Shown here: positions 1-9,697 of the stretch, piece after piece
How positions within the stretch are numbered: the stretch's first letter is position 1
How the letters are laid out: every line of letters starts with the position of its first letter
DNA from: Pectobacterium brasiliense
Lineage (GTDB): Bacteria > Pseudomonadota > Gammaproteobacteria > Enterobacterales > Enterobacteriaceae
Direction of reading: 5' to 3'
Length of the DNA stretch: 64,000 nt
NCBI RefSeq assembly: GCF_016950255.1
Contig: NZ_JACGFN010000001.1
Coordinates: forward strand, 1,612,001-1,676,000
The notes under the pieces: model-generated
Seen by the model: only the letters and a program-made list of their open reading frames with translations
Database searches by the model: none
What the model was told of the DNA's origin: nothing
Position numbers and translations under genes: made by a program

Positions 1-77
1 GCTATCGCAGTAACGGGAAACTGGATCGTCTGCAATTCCAGATTGACAGGTCTTTGTTTTTTCACGGATTTGCCCAC
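1..77 (-). CDS. sdhC: Succinate dehydrogenase cytochrome b556 subunit, N-terminal fragment
   Basis: Read on the minus strand, the first 77 bases encode M-G-K-S-V-K-K-Q-R-P-V-N-L-E-L-Q and then FPVTAIA, the conserved cytoplasmic N-terminus of SdhC. SdhC is one of the two membrane anchors that bind heme b and ubiquinone in complex II. The window edge removes everything after about residue 26. The likely start is GTG at 75-77; a second in-frame GTG lies four codons later (63-65), so the exact start is open. Divergence from gltA is the standard enterobacterial arrangement and supports the call. Its promoter is recognisable at 259-287. Confidence 0.85.
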   Translation of the reverse strand, partial: MGKSVKKQRPVNLELQTIQFPVTAI

Positions 78-258
78 ACAGCTTTTATTATTGTTTCTTC
101 CTCCGGGCCTGATGTGAGGTCAGACAGTATGAAAGTTACAGCCCTGAAAAGTGGGTTTACGATACGCGCTCAAACATCGACATTCCGGTGTCTAAACAGC
201 GCATGATCCTTTCATACTGGGTGCTCCTACTGCAGGGTGATTCCGGAGACCTGGCGGG

Positions 259-287
259 AGTATAGGTCCTTCACATTCCCATTACAA
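259..287 (-). promoter_or_regulatory. sdhC promoter
   Basis: On the minus strand a -35 element TTGTAA (282-287) is followed after 17 bases by a -10 element TATACT (259-264). The sequence around it, including the CCCGCCAGGTCTCCGG block just downstream, resembles the E. coli sdhC promoter as I remember it. It predicts a leader of roughly 175 bases before the sdhC start. Confidence 0.65.
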
Positions 288-324
288 TTCCCATACAAAC
301 TGTTTGGTGACATTTGCCCCGAAC

Positions 325-340
325 AGTGATTTAGATCACG
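325..340. promoter_or_regulatory. CRP-like binding site
   Basis: AGTGA-TTTAGA-TCACG is close to the CRP consensus TGTGA-N6-TCACA. It lies about 40 bases upstream of the sdhC -35 element, on the side shared with gltA. The match is by eye; occupancy is inferred. Confidence 0.5.
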
Positions 341-374
341 AATTTCACAATTTATATAAAATTAATTATCTGAT

Positions 375-403
375 TTGACAAAAGTTCAACATTTCAATTA
401 CAA
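375..403 (+). promoter_or_regulatory. Candidate gltA promoter
   Basis: A perfect -35 hexamer TTGACA (375-380) is followed after 17 bases by TTACAA (398-403), a moderate -10. It faces gltA and would give a leader of about 320 bases. Other gltA promoters may exist nearer the gene. Confidence 0.4.
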
Positions 404-729
404 CTAGGGGATTGAATTCCTTATGATGTGTTAAAGCACAACGGCGACACTTCCACACTGGCGTAACTTATGTAACAGTGGGGAGAGTCCACGTAAAAGT
501 CATAGGTAATGACTACAATCTATTCAGAGCATTGTTAATTGCCTGAAGATCGCTAATTACCTGGAGAACGAATTTTTCATCCTGAATGCGGCTATCCGCC
601 TTACTCTGTATCCTATTTGACGACTGTGTCACGACAGAGTTTCACCGGACATTTATTCGCCCGGTGCACAGGCATGACGGTATTTCTTCAGTGAGAATAT
701 TTAAAATTAAAGCGCTAAGGAGACTGTAA

Positions 730-2016
730 ATGGCTGATAAGAAAGCAACTCTTACTCTAGAGGGTAAAGATCCAATTGAGCTAAATGTCCTATCAGGTAC
801 ATTGGGGTATGATGAGATTGATATTCGTCCCCTCGGTTCTAAAGGTTACTTCACATTTGACCCCGGCTTTACCTCTACCGCATCTTGCGAATCCAAGATT
901 ACCTATATCGACGGTGACGAAGGCATCTTGCTACACCGTGGCTTCCCTATTGCCCAACTGGCTGAAAAATCGAATTATCTTGAAGTTTGTTACATCCTGC
1001 TGTTCGGTGAAATCCCGACGGTAGAACAGTATGAAACCTTCAAAACCACCGTAACGCGTCACACCATGATCCATGAGCAGATTACTCGTCTGTTCCACGG
1101 TTTCCGTCGTGATTCACATCCAATGGCCGTATTGTGCGGTGTCACGGGTGCACTGGCGGCGTTCTATCACGATTCACTGGACATTAACATTGAGCGCCAC
1201 CGCGAAATCGCGGCCTACCGCCTGCTGTCCAAAATGCCGACCGTTGCAGCAATGTGCTACAAATACTCACTGGGTCAGCCGTTTGTTTATCCGAAAAACA
1301 ACCTGTCCTACGCGGGTAACTTCCTTCACATGATGTTCTCTACGCCTTGCGAAGAATATGTTGTGAATCCGGTGTTAGAACGTGCCATGGACCGTATCCT
1401 GATCCTGCATGCCGATCACGAGCAAAATGCCTCGACGTCTACCGTGCGTACTGCTGGCTCGTCTGGTGCGAACCCGTTTGCCTGTATCGCCGCGGGGATC
1501 GCCTCGCTGTGGGGACCGGCGCACGGCGGCGCGAACGAAGCCTGCCTGCGTATGCTTGAAGAAATCAGCAGCGTGGAGCACATCCCTGCGTTTATCGAGC
1601 GTGCAAAAGACAAGAACGATTCCTTCCGCCTGATGGGCTTCGGTCACCGTGTGTACAAAAACCACGATCCGCGCGCTACCGTCATGCGTGAAACCTGCCA
1701 TGAAGTGCTGAAAGAGCTGGGCAGAAAAGACGACCTGCTGGAAGTGGCGATGGAACTGGAAAATATCGCGCTGAACGACCCGTACTTCATCGAGAAGAAA
1801 CTGTACCCGAACGTGGACTTCTACTCCGGTATCATCCTGAAAGCGATGGGGATTCCGTCTTCCATGTTCACCGTTATCTTCGCGATGGCGCGTACCGTGG
1901 GCTGGATTGCACACTGGAACGAAATGCACGACGACGGCATCAAAATTGCCCGTCCACGTCAGCTGTACACCGGCTACGACAAACGTGACTTTGCATCCAA
2001 TCTGAAACACGATTAA
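730..2016 (+). CDS. gltA: Citrate synthase
   Basis: Condenses oxaloacetate and acetyl-CoA to citrate, the entry step of the TCA cycle; the Gram-negative type is a cytoplasmic NADH-inhibited hexamer. The 428-residue product matches the usual length (about 427). The catalytic landmarks are present in order: the histidine in [10 protein letters not shown], the histidine in [10 protein letters not shown] and the aspartate in PNVDFYSG. The ATG is preceded by AAGGAG (717-722) at normal spacing. A rho-independent terminator follows directly. The gene is divergent from sdhC, so two TCA-cycle loci share one control region. Confidence 0.98.
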   Translation: MADKKATLTLEGKDPIELNVLSGTLGYDEIDIRPLGSKGYFTFDPGFTSTASCESKITYIDGDEGILLHRGFPIAQLAEKSNYLEVCYILLFGEIPTVEQYETFKTTVTRHTMIHEQITRLFHGFRRDSHPMAVLCGVTGALAAFYHDSLDINIERHREIAAYRLLSKMPTVAAMCYKYSLGQPFVYPKNNLSYAGNFLHMMFSTPCEEYVVNPVLERAMDRILILHADHEQNASTSTVRTAGSSGANPFACIAAGIASLWGPAHGGANEACLRMLEEISSVEHIPAFIERAKDKNDSFRLMGFGHRVYKNHDPRATVMRETCHEVLKELGRKDDLLEVAMELENIALNDPYFIEKKLYPNVDFYSGIILKAMGIPSSMFTVIFAMARTVGWIAHWNEMHDDGIKIARPRQLYTGYDKRDFASNLKHD

Positions 2017-2035
2017 TCCATTCCGCACGCATAAA

Positions 2036-2058
2036 AAAGGCCGGATTTTCCGGCCTTT
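2036..2058 (+). terminator. gltA terminator
   Basis: AAAGGCCGGA (2036-2045), a three-base loop, then TCCGGCCTTT (2049-2058) form a perfect 10-bp stem just after gltA. The adenine run on its left means it could also stop transcripts arriving from the minus-strand gene at 2071. Confidence 0.85.
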
Positions 2059-2070
2059 GTTACAATTGCA

Positions 2071-2496
2071 CTAAAGGGATGACTTACAACCTAAACTTTG
2101 CGTGAATCGCAATAAATAACCATCCGGATCCTGTACCAGAAAATTACTTTCCCCGTGATACACCTCATGATCGCGATACCAGCACGTATCCACCGGCCTG
2201 CGTAGCGTATAGCCAGCACGTTCAATCGCCGCCGCCAGCACCTGAACATCCGGGCACTCAATCGATAAATTCATACCGCGGCCAAACGGCGGTTCTAGCG
2301 GTTCCACACGCCAGGGCGATTCGATTAAGTAATCCTGTTCCAGCATCAGTTGGCTCCCATGAAATGAAAGGAATGCGAACTTATCTTCAGGCCTGTCGTA
2401 CTCAATCTGAAATCCCAAAACATGGCAATAAAACGCCAGACTCTTTTGTAAGTCAGAGACAATCATTTCTGGAATTAACGTATTCATCTTGCGCAT
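2071..2496 (-). CDS. VOC-superfamily (glyoxalase/bleomycin-resistance fold) protein
   Basis: A 141-residue protein with the single vicinal-oxygen-chelate pattern: N-terminal IPEMIVSDLQKSLAFY and LGFQIEYD strand-helix units, then a C-terminal NFLVQDPDGYLLRF strand containing the usual DPDG turn. Such proteins are small cytoplasmic metal-dependent enzymes or ligand-binding proteins; the substrate cannot be read from sequence. It lies last in the minus-strand block after nei, 16 bases downstream. A second in-frame ATG three codons in (MNTLIP) is an alternative start. Neither ATG has a strong ribosome-binding site. Confidence 0.75.
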   Translation of the reverse strand: MRKMNTLIPEMIVSDLQKSLAFYCHVLGFQIEYDRPEDKFAFLSFHGSQLMLEQDYLIESPWRVEPLEPPFGRGMNLSIECPDVQVLAAAIERAGYTLRRPVDTCWYRDHEVYHGESNFLVQDPDGYLLRFTQSLGCKSSL

Positions 2497-2511
2497 AAAT
2501 AACTCACATTA

Positions 2512-3303
2512 TTACTTCTGGCAGTGCGAGCACCAATAGAACGGGCGTGATGACAGCATCGTTCTTTCGATGATCCCGCCGCAGCGCTCGCAGCGTTCCC
2601 CTTCTCGATGGAAAACCTTGAACGAAAAAATCGCCCCGTGATGTCGATCCTCATCAACGGTACCGCGCGTGTTGTAGGACAAACGGGGAATCTCCAGCAG
2701 CGCTCGACTTAACGTCTGTAACTGTTCCTCATTCAACTGCGCTGCCGTGTGTTGCGGCGCAAGCTGTGCCTGCCAGAGAATCTCGACGCGCAGATAATTC
2801 CCCAGACCGGCGAGAAAAGCCTGATCCAGCAGCAGCCCACTGAACTGGCGACGGCGAAAGCGCGGTAATAACAGACGCTCACACACCTGTTCTGGCGTCA
2901 GAGAGAGATCCAAAACATCAGGGCCAATACGTTGCAGGAAAGGATGCGTCGAGAGCGTCTCCGGCGTCAGCATTTCAATATCGGACGCACTGTAAAGCAG
3001 AATAGCGCGATCCTGCGTTTCCAGCCGGACACGCAAATCCCGTTTCGTTTCCGGCGATTCACCAGCATTCACGACTCGCCACACGCCATACAGTTGGTTG
3101 TGGCTATACAATACCCGATCGTTGCTAAAATAGGTCAGCAGCGCCTTCCCGTGCGTGTCGATCTGCCTGACCTGCTGCCCGACCAATTCTGTCTCGTATG
3201 GCTTCAGTTCTGGAAATGCAAACCAGACACGCGTCAGCGTTTTTCCCACAACGGCCTCGACCAGTTTATCGGCCGCCCGGCGAATTTCCGGTCCTTCCGG
3301 CAT
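2512..3303 (-). CDS. nei: Endonuclease VIII (DNA glycosylase/AP lyase)
   Basis: Base-excision repair enzyme that removes oxidised pyrimidines and cleaves the abasic site. At 263 residues it equals the E. coli enzyme. It starts [14 protein letters not shown], so the catalytic Pro2 and Glu3 follow the initiator. A helix-two-turn-helix region precedes the C-terminal zinc finger, whose cysteines are in CERCGG and WCSHCQK. It sits downstream of pcp and the pxp genes on the same strand, as nei follows the pxp (ybgJKL) genes in E. coli, and is probably co-transcribed with them. Confidence 0.96.
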   Translation of the reverse strand: MPEGPEIRRAADKLVEAVVGKTLTRVWFAFPELKPYETELVGQQVRQIDTHGKALLTYFSNDRVLYSHNQLYGVWRVVNAGESPETKRDLRVRLETQDRAILLYSASDIEMLTPETLSTHPFLQRIGPDVLDLSLTPEQVCERLLLPRFRRRQFSGLLLDQAFLAGLGNYLRVEILWQAQLAPQHTAAQLNEEQLQTLSRALLEIPRLSYNTRGTVDEDRHHGAIFSFKVFHREGERCERCGGIIERTMLSSRPFYWCSHCQK

Positions 3304-3346
3304 ACCTTACTCCCTGAAAATCATGCGTATTGCGCGATTAGCCACA

Positions 3347-3994
3347 CTAGTGCAGAGCACCGCCAGTCACCGCCACATCAACCTGCTGCACCAGCGACTG
3401 CTTGATCATCACCTCCAGCGCCGCCGTGACTAACGGCGTGGGCATGCTCGGTTCACCGGGATGTCGCGCGGCCTGCTCCGGCGAATAGGGAATGTGAACG
3501 AACCCGCCACGAACCACATCGCCCTGTTGATGTAACTGATGTAAAAGCCCGTACATCACATGGTTGCAGACAAACGTGCCTGCGGTTTGCGATACCGAGG
3601 CGGGAATGCCCGCTGCACGCAATGCCTGTACCAGCGCTTTCACTGGCAGCGTCGAGAAATACGCCGCGGGACCCTTTTCCACCACGGGCGTATCAATCGG
3701 CTGGTTACCTCGGTTATCGGCAATGCGGGCATCATTAATATTAATCGCCACGCGTTCGACAGAAATATCAGCACGGCCGCCTGCCTGCCCTACCGCGATC
3801 ACCACTTCCGGCTGCCATTCGGCTATCGCGCGGTAAAGCTGTTCCAGCGACAGGTCGAAGACGCAAGATAAACGGCAGGCCACTACGCGCGCACCGCCAA
3901 CTTCCCGCTGATGAAGGACTTTTACCGCTTCCCAGGAGGGATTAATCGCTTCGCCTTCAAAAGGCTCAAACGCCGTGATCAAAACGGTTTTCAT
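3347..3994 (-). CDS. pcp: Pyrrolidone-carboxylate peptidase
   Basis: Cysteine peptidase (family C15) that removes N-terminal pyroglutamate from peptides in the cytoplasm. Read from [14 protein letters not shown] the product is 215 residues, the family length; the frame stays open five codons upstream (to 4009), but this ATG has GGGGAAA just before it and matches homologues. The nucleophile is the cysteine in [12 protein letters not shown], with the conserved histidine in VHIPYSPEQ and the glutamate after [10 protein letters not shown]. It lies 30 bases downstream of pxpA. Its product, free 5-oxoproline, is the substrate of PxpABC, so the block looks like one recycling unit. Confidence 0.95.
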   Translation of the reverse strand: MKTVLITAFEPFEGEAINPSWEAVKVLHQREVGGARVVACRLSCVFDLSLEQLYRAIAEWQPEVVIAVGQAGGRADISVERVAININDARIADNRGNQPIDTPVVEKGPAAYFSTLPVKALVQALRAAGIPASVSQTAGTFVCNHVMYGLLHQLHQQGDVVRGGFVHIPYSPEQAARHPGEPSMPTPLVTAALEVMIKQSLVQQVDVAVTGGALH

Positions 3995-4023
3995 CGGTTT
4001 CCCCGTCATATAAAAAGTAATGA

Positions 4024-4761
4024 TTATGCCGCAGCAACAGCGATCTGATGCTGGCTAAAACAGTGTCGCAGCTTGCGGGCAAACAACAGCGCGTGTTGTC
4101 CATCGCCGTGAATACACACGGTATCCGCCTGCACGTTCACCCAGGAACCGTCAATCGCTCTGACCCGCTGACGTTGAATCATCTCCAGCGTTTGCGCCAG
4201 CGCCAGTTCATCGCTGTTAATCAATGCCCCCGCCTGAGTGCGCGGCACCAGCGATCCGTCAGGCAGATAGCAGCGGTCGGCAAACACTTCCTGACGCGTA
4301 TCCAGTCCCAGTCGTTGTCCGGCACGAATTAACTCGCTCCCCGCCAGCCCGACTAAGCGTAACGCTGGATTCACTACTTTCACCGCCTTGGCTATCGCAT
4401 CGGCCAGTGCCGGTTCACATGCCGCCTGATTGTAAAGCATGCCGTGAGGCTTAACATGCGACAGCGTGCCGCCTTCAGCGGCGACAATCGCGCTGAGTGC
4501 GCCAAGCTGATACACCACCTGTGCAAAGACAATTTCCGCGGGCACATTCATCGCCTTGCGGCCAAAATTTTCACGATCGGGAAAACTCGGATGTGCACCC
4601 AGTGCGACGCCATAGCCGATTCCCCAACGCACGGACTGACGCATGGTTTGTGCATCACCGGCATGAAACCCACAGGCAATATTGGCAGAGGTCACCAGCT
4701 TGAGTAGCGCTTCGTCGTTCTCACTGCCTTCGCCCAGATCGGCATTCAGATCAATAATCAT
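4024..4761 (-). CDS. pxpA: 5-oxoprolinase subunit A
   Basis: LamB/YcsF-family subunit of the ATP-dependent 5-oxoprolinase PxpABC, which opens 5-oxoproline to glutamate. The product from [13 protein letters not shown] is 245 residues (E. coli 244). I chose this ATG because GGAGG lies seven bases upstream; the open frame continues 32 codons further, inside pxpC. Conserved stretches are [17 protein letters not shown] and [10 protein letters not shown]. The start overlaps the 3' end of pxpC by 11 bases, which suggests translational coupling. Confidence 0.95.
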   Translation of the reverse strand: MIIDLNADLGEGSENDEALLKLVTSANIACGFHAGDAQTMRQSVRWGIGYGVALGAHPSFPDRENFGRKAMNVPAEIVFAQVVYQLGALSAIVAAEGGTLSHVKPHGMLYNQAACEPALADAIAKAVKVVNPALRLVGLAGSELIRAGQRLGLDTRQEVFADRCYLPDGSLVPRTQAGALINSDELALAQTLEMIQRQRVRAIDGSWVNVQADTVCIHGDGQHALLFARKLRHCFSQHQIAVAAA

Positions 4762-5695
4762 GCAGCCTCCACGCCAGCTGTTCGAGGTAACGTCGCTGTT
4801 CTTCGGCCGCTTTTTGCGCCTGTGCCTGCGTACAGTGAATAAAATGTATCGGTTCACCGAGCCGGATTTGCGCTAAATGGAATAAATCGGCTTCAATCAC
4901 CGTCGCAATTCGCGGGTAACCGCCGGTTGTCTGGGCATCCGCCAGCAGTACGATAGGGCGACCATTGTGCGGAACCTGCACCACGCCCGGCAGCAACCCA
5001 TGCGATGGCAGCTCGCGCGGTTTGCTACCCGGCAATGCGGCGCGCTGTAGTTCAGCACCCAGCAAACGGTAACCCATACGGTTACTTTGCGGGCTCAGTT
5101 GCCAGGACGTTCGCCAGAACAGCTCCTGCATCTCTTCGCTGAATTCCTGATATTCCGGCCCCGGCAAGGCCCGCACGCGATTGCCGAACAGCAGTTGCTT
5201 GATACCAATTTCTCGCGTCAGTTCGCGAGTCGGCGTTCCCAGCGGAAGTTCATCGCCATCCCTCAGCAAGCGTCCGTCAAAGCCGCCAAAACCAGCTTTC
5301 AAATCGGTACTGCGCGACCCAAGCGCTTCCGGCACATCCACCCCGCCGGACAAGGCCAGATAGCTGCGCATTCCGTTACGCGGCATGCGCATTTTCAACG
5401 TTTGTCCCGGCTTCACGGCGAAACGCCAGCCGGTCCAGAGCGGCTTGCCATCGAGGTCAGCATGACAGTCCGCACCAGTCAGCGCCACCCAGCAGGCGGT
5501 GGTGAATGTTGCGCTAAACTTGCCCAGCGTAATTTCCAGCGCAGCAGCATTCTCCGCGTTGCCCACCAGCAGGTTGGCCATTGTCAGTGCAGGCAGATCG
5601 AGCGCGCCCGACTGGCTGATACCCAAACGGCGAAAGCCGACACGACCACCATCCTGCACCGAAGTATGCAAGCCGGCATGAATAACCTTCAGCAT
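4751..5695 (-). CDS. pxpC: 5-oxoprolinase subunit C
   Basis: AHS2-domain (carboxyltransferase subdomain A/B type) subunit of PxpABC, 314 residues against about 310 in E. coli. The family signature is visible: the N-terminal [21 protein letters not shown] block and the central [10 protein letters not shown] and [10 protein letters not shown] stretches, followed by [12 protein letters not shown]. Its start overlaps the pxpB stop by seven bases and its end overlaps pxpA by eleven, so the three subunits form a tightly coupled operon in the order B-C-A. Confidence 0.95.
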   Translation of the reverse strand: MLKVIHAGLHTSVQDGGRVGFRRLGISQSGALDLPALTMANLLVGNAENAAALEITLGKFSATFTTACWVALTGADCHADLDGKPLWTGWRFAVKPGQTLKMRMPRNGMRSYLALSGGVDVPEALGSRSTDLKAGFGGFDGRLLRDGDELPLGTPTRELTREIGIKQLLFGNRVRALPGPEYQEFSEEMQELFWRTSWQLSPQSNRMGYRLLGAELQRAALPGSKPRELPSHGLLPGVVQVPHNGRPIVLLADAQTTGGYPRIATVIEADLFHLAQIRLGEPIHFIHCTQAQAQKAAEEQRRYLEQLAWRLHDY

Positions 5696-6345
5696 ACGCC
5701 CTCCTTCTGTGGCAGAAACCGAACGTTATCGCCAGGTCGCAGCAGCGTTGGCGGCATCGTTTGTGGAGTAAACAGCTTCAACGACGTGCGGCCAATCAGC
5801 TGCCAGCCACCCGGCGTCGCCAGCGGATAAATCCCCGTCTGCGCGCCACCAATCCCGACCGATCCCGCCGGCACGCGCAGGCGTGGTTCGGCGCGACGCG
5901 GCATATGCAGCTTCTCGTTTAATCCACCGAGGTAGGCAAAGCCCGGCTGAAAGCCCAAAAAGTAAACCACATACTGCGCGGCAGCGTGTGCTTCCACAAC
6001 CTGACTCACTGTCAGGCCACTGTGAGCGGCAACTTCCGCCAGATCTGGCCCCGCCTCTCCGCCATACACAACAGGAATGTCGATATCGCGTGGATCAAAC
6101 ACCAGCGATTCACTCTCTTCCCACCAGCGCTGCAAACGTTCAATCGCATCCAGCGCCACCTGCTGGGGATGCGCCAGCAGCACCGTCAGATTGTTCATGC
6201 CCGGAATCGCTTCCAGCACCTCTTCATGATGGTTCAGGCGCTCGGCCAGCCCCCATATCCGCTGCTGGCTCTCCAGCGACATTGGCGGTTCCAGTTCCAG
6301 AACGACAGCCCTCTCGCCCAGAAGATAACACCGTGCTCGTTGCAA
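5689..6345 (-). CDS. pxpB: 5-oxoprolinase subunit B
   Basis: AHS1-domain subunit of PxpABC, first gene of the minus-strand pxpB-C-A-pcp block. The 218-residue length equals E. coli YbgJ. Conserved motifs include [28 protein letters not shown] and [20 protein letters not shown]. An AGGAGG ribosome-binding site lies just upstream of the ATG. The 156 bases between it and ybgI must hold the promoter; I could not single one out with confidence. Confidence 0.95.
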   Translation of the reverse strand: MQRARCYLLGERAVVLELEPPMSLESQQRIWGLAERLNHHEEVLEAIPGMNNLTVLLAHPQQVALDAIERLQRWWEESESLVFDPRDIDIPVVYGGEAGPDLAEVAAHSGLTVSQVVEAHAAAQYVVYFLGFQPGFAYLGGLNEKLHMPRRAEPRLRVPAGSVGIGGAQTGIYPLATPGGWQLIGRTSLKLFTPQTMPPTLLRPGDNVRFLPQKEGVC

Positions 6346-6501
6346 TCTTTCCTCCTGAATCGCGTTTTTTCCGTCATGATGAACATGGCTAAATGATTAG
6401 CGTTGCTTACTGATAAATTTTCTTCTCAACAGCGAAGCAACAACGATGCCAATATCGAAAATGTGACATCATTCCTGTGCGATACCAAGACTTTCAACCC
6501 A

Positions 6502-7245
6502 TCACGCCGGGTTAGGAATATCAATAAATGTCACATCAAAACCATGTTGTGCCGCCAGCCATTCGCCCAATGCTTTGATGCCGCCGCGTTCGGTAGCATG
6601 GTGTCCGGCAGCAAAGAAGTGCAGTCCCATCTCGCGCGCGATATGAATCGTTTGTTCAGACACTTCACCGGTAATAAACGCATCGACCCCGAAGCGGGCC
6701 GCTTGTTCAATAAAACCCTGACCGCCGCCAGTACACCAGGCTACGCGCTGTATCTGTTGCGGTGCATTATCCCCACAATGCAGCACGCTACGCCCCAGCC
6801 GTTTTTCTACACGGCGGCAAAAAGCGTCTGCTGTCATGGGCTGTGCCAGTTCGCCATACGGCACCAGCGGTTCGATCGCGCCCTGCACCTGAATCTCCAG
6901 CAGCGCCGCCAGCTGTGCGTTATTCCCCAGTTCCGGGTGTGCATCCAGCGGCAGATGGTAGCCGTACAGGTTGATATCATTAAGCAACAGCGTTTTCAGT
7001 CGGTTACGCTTCATACCACAGACAATCTGCGGTTCGTTTTTCCAGAAATAGCCGTGGTGAACCAGAATCGCATCGGCCTGCTTTTCTACCGCCGCATCCA
7101 GCAGCGCCTGTGAGGCCGTTACGCCCGTCACAATACGTTTTACGTCCGCACGCCCCTCAACCTGTAAACCGTTCGGTGCGTAGTCCTGAAACGTCGCCGT
7201 GCTCAGTTTCTCGTTAATGATTCTTTCCAATTCCACATTACGCAT
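6502..7245 (-). CDS. ybgI: Nif3-like dinuclear metal centre protein YbgI
   Basis: DUF34/NIF3 family, a toroidal hexamer with a di-metal site per subunit; the biochemical role is unsettled (a GTP cyclohydrolase-like or metal-chaperone activity has been proposed for the family). From MRNVELERII the product is 247 residues, as in E. coli; the frame runs 19 codons further upstream but into phrB. Metal ligands are likely the histidines of LVHHGYFW and the FFAAGHHATERGG segment near the C-terminus, where HH and E are conserved. It overlaps the end of phrB by eight bases. Confidence 0.93.
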   Translation of the reverse strand: MRNVELERIINEKLSTATFQDYAPNGLQVEGRADVKRIVTGVTASQALLDAAVEKQADAILVHHGYFWKNEPQIVCGMKRNRLKTLLLNDINLYGYHLPLDAHPELGNNAQLAALLEIQVQGAIEPLVPYGELAQPMTADAFCRRVEKRLGRSVLHCGDNAPQQIQRVAWCTGGGQGFIEQAARFGVDAFITGEVSEQTIHIAREMGLHFFAAGHHATERGGIKALGEWLAAQHGFDVTFIDIPNPA

Positions 7246-8716
7246 ACTTACTTTTCTCTTCTCGATCGTTATCCGCCATACCGATATTTTTGGCCGCCTC
7301 AAACGCCGCCAGCGTATCCTGACGTGCAGTTTTGTGGTCGACGATGGGCAGCGGATAGTTCAGCTGATGGTGGTGTTTGTCAGCCCAGCGATGGGGCTGA
7401 TGAATATCTTTATCCGGCACGGCGGCCAGTTCGGGCAGCCAGTGACGAATAAACCGACCTTCAGGGTCGAAGCGCTCGCCCTGCGTTGTCGGGTTAAAAA
7501 TACGAAAATAAGGTGCTGCATCGGTGCCTGTCGACGCCGCCCACTGCCAGCCGCCGTTATTCGCCGCCAAATCGCCATCCAGCAGTTGGGACATAAAGTA
7601 GCGTTCGCCTTCGCGCCAATCGATCAGTAAATCTTTGACGAGAAAACTGGCACAAATCATACGCAGGCGATTGTGCATCCATCCCGTTTCATTTAGTTGA
7701 CGCATCGCTGCATCCACGATCGGGTAGCCCGTTTTCCCTTGCTGCCAGGCGGCTAAATCCTCCCGCGATTCTCGCCATTTCACCCACTGCGTCCACGCGG
7801 TGAACGGTCGGTGTTTACACAACTGCGGCCAGGACACAATCAGGTGGCGGTAAAATTCACGCCAGACCAGCTCGTTAAACCAGGTAAACGCCCCGCCCTC
7901 ACGCCGTTCCAACATCTCTGGGCATTCGGCACGCAGACGGTTAAAGCATTGGCGCGGCGATACGATCCCAAGTGCCAGATACGGAGAAAGTTTGCTGGTG
8001 CCGGGCAGCGCAGGAAAATCCCGCTGCTGGTCGTAATCCTGCACCTGCTCGCGGCAAAAACGGCGCAGTTGCTGTAATGCCGCACGTTCGCCGCTGGGGA
8101 AATCGTCGCCATCCACCTCACGCTGCGGGTAGCTGAACGGTGCCAGTTCCACCATGTTATTGATCGGCTCACCGCGCGCGTCCGGTGCCGGTACGCACGT
8201 CGTATCCGACTCAAGCAGACGTTTGATAAAAGCCTGACGAAAGGGCGTAAACACTTTGTACATCTCGCCATTACCCGTCAGCACACTACCAGGCGGTAAC
8301 AACAGACTGTCATGATAACCGTGACAAACAACGCTATCGGCCAGCCGATCTTTCACCTGCTTATCACGCAGCCGCTCATTGATTTCATACTGGTAATTGT
8401 AGAAAAGATCGGTCGCCTGCTGCTGCGCACAAAACTGTACCAGCCAGTCAACCGACGCTGCAAAGTCAGCACATTCGTGGTAATGCAGCGGGATGCCTTT
8501 CTCGGCTAGCGCCTGCTGCACCAACCTCAGGTTCTCCAGCAGAAAGGCCGCCTGACGCGGTGCCATATCGTGCTTTTCCCACTGCACCGGCGTGGCGATA
8601 AAGACCGCCAGCACGGTGGCGTTCGGATCCTGACAGGCCGCGTACAGCGCCAGATTATCGGTAACGCGCAGATCGTTGCGTAGCCAGACTACATGTGTAA
8701 CTGCATGCGTGGTCAT
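7238..8716 (-). CDS. phrB: Deoxyribodipyrimidine photolyase
   Basis: Light-driven repair of UV cyclobutane dimers. The 492-residue protein has the N-terminal alpha/beta antenna domain (starting VVWLRNDLRVTDN) and the C-terminal FAD domain with TGYPIVDAAMRQL, MHNRLRM and NGGWQWAASTGTDAAPYFRIFNP-type sequence that contacts flavin and DNA. It is about 20 residues longer than the E. coli enzyme, mostly at the C-terminus after the conserved domain. It is coupled to ybgI downstream and follows ybgA by about 20 bases, a common enterobacterial pairing. Confidence 0.96.
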   Translation of the reverse strand: MTTHAVTHVVWLRNDLRVTDNLALYAACQDPNATVLAVFIATPVQWEKHDMAPRQAAFLLENLRLVQQALAEKGIPLHYHECADFAASVDWLVQFCAQQQATDLFYNYQYEINERLRDKQVKDRLADSVVCHGYHDSLLLPPGSVLTGNGEMYKVFTPFRQAFIKRLLESDTTCVPAPDARGEPINNMVELAPFSYPQREVDGDDFPSGERAALQQLRRFCREQVQDYDQQRDFPALPGTSKLSPYLALGIVSPRQCFNRLRAECPEMLERREGGAFTWFNELVWREFYRHLIVSWPQLCKHRPFTAWTQWVKWRESREDLAAWQQGKTGYPIVDAAMRQLNETGWMHNRLRMICASFLVKDLLIDWREGERYFMSQLLDGDLAANNGGWQWAASTGTDAAPYFRIFNPTTQGERFDPEGRFIRHWLPELAAVPDKDIHQPHRWADKHHHQLNYPLPIVDHKTARQDTLAAFEAAKNIGMADNDREEKSKYA

Positions 8717-8737
8717 GAAATTCCTCGGGCGGTCAAA

Positions 8738-9697
8738 CTAGTGTCCATAACGCAGGCGTAATGCCTCGGGGTACGGCTCAAAGTAACGCTGCTGAGCCAG
8801 ATACGCATCGGGGTATTCCGCCATGTAATGTTTTAGCAACGTGATAGGTGCCAGCAGCGGCTGCAAGCCCTGTCGATAGCGATCGATGAGATGTGCCAGT
8901 TCCTGTCGCTGTTGAGAATTAAGCTGGCGTCGGAAGTAGCCCTGCACATGCATCAACACGTTGGTGTGATTACGCCGCGTCGCAGGCTTCGACAGTAGCT
9001 TCATCAACCGCTTCCGATATTCAACGATGTAGTCTTCCAGCGATTCCCACTTATCGATCCCCGCAACAAACGGCCCTAGCTCGCGGTATTCCGGCTGGGA
9101 ATGCGCCAACAGCAGGAGTTTATAGCGGCTATGAAAGGCAATCAGCGCACCACGGCTCAGCCCGTTTTGCCATAGCTGATTCAGTTCGTGTAACGCATAA
9201 ACGCGCTCAATGAAATTCTCCCGCAAGCCGGGATCCTGCAAGCGTCCGTCTTCCTCAACCGGTAGCCAAGGCATTTGCCGCATCAGCTCCTGCGTAAACA
9301 GGCCGATACCGCTTTTACGTGCATCTTTTTGCGCTTCATCGTAAACCTTCACGCGCTCCATACCGCAGCTCGGCGATTTGGCACAGACGATATAACCGCA
9401 TAAGTGCTGAAGCAGGCTGACTTTGTCAGCGGAAAACGCCGCCATCTGCTGGGTGACATCCAGTGGCGAACCATTGCTGGCGCGCAGCGTGATATCGCTT
9501 TCCCCTTTGCGCACCAGCCTGAGCGCCGGACGCGGCACCGGTAACCCAATCGCCATTTCCGGGCAGACCGGTTCAAAACGAAAATAGGGTGCCAGTTGTT
9601 CAGCGGCAAACGTCAAACGCTTGTGCCCGCCATCAAATCGCACAGGATTACCGAGCAAACAGGCGCTGATACCAACAGGAATGAGTTCGAGCGTCAT
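8738..9697 (-). CDS. ybgA: YbgA family protein, DUF523-DUF1722 fusion
   Basis: A 319-residue protein with two domains. Residues 1 to about 150 match DUF523, with the cysteine motifs SACLLGNPVRFDGGHKR and CAKSPSCGMERVKVY. Residues about 170 to 310 match DUF1722, the only domain of the 169-residue E. coli YbgA, including HSRYKLLLLAHS and YFRRQL. It is immediately upstream of phrB, as ybgA is in E. coli. The function is unknown; the DUF523 cysteines could bind a metal or cluster (inference). Fused forms are known in other bacteria, so this is a variant rather than a novelty. Confidence 0.9.
   Translation of the reverse strand: MTLELIPVGISACLLGNPVRFDGGHKRLTFAAEQLAPYFRFEPVCPEMAIGLPVPRPALRLVRKGESDITLRASNGSPLDVTQQMAAFSADKVSLLQHLCGYIVCAKSPSCGMERVKVYDEAQKDARKSGIGLFTQELMRQMPWLPVEEDGRLQDPGLRENFIERVYALHELNQLWQNGLSRGALIAFHSRYKLLLLAHSQPEYRELGPFVAGIDKWESLEDYIVEYRKRLMKLLSKPATRRNHTNVLMHVQGYFRRQLNSQQRQELAHLIDRYRQGLQPLLAPITLLKHYMAEYPDAYLAQQRYFEPYPEALRLRYGH

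Larger units (their letters stand above)
78..729. promoter_or_regulatory. sdhC-gltA divergent regulatory region
   Basis: This 650-base stretch separates the two divergent TCA-cycle genes and holds no convincing gene. It contains the sdhC promoter (259-287, minus), a CRP-like palindrome (325-340), a candidate gltA promoter (375-403, plus) and long leaders for both transcripts. In E. coli this region is controlled by CRP and ArcA; I did not try to place ArcA sites. Confidence 0.7.

Noticed and set aside
3..265. Protein-like frames on the plus strand before gltA (3-197 and 113-265), at first taken for the end of an upstream gene.
   Set aside because: The minus strand of 1-77 is clearly SdhC and the rest matches the sdhC promoter and leader, so these frames are chance.
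6403..7113. A 236-codon plus-strand frame opposite ybgI.
   Set aside because: ybgI has the expected length, start and neighbours; the opposite frame shows no family features.
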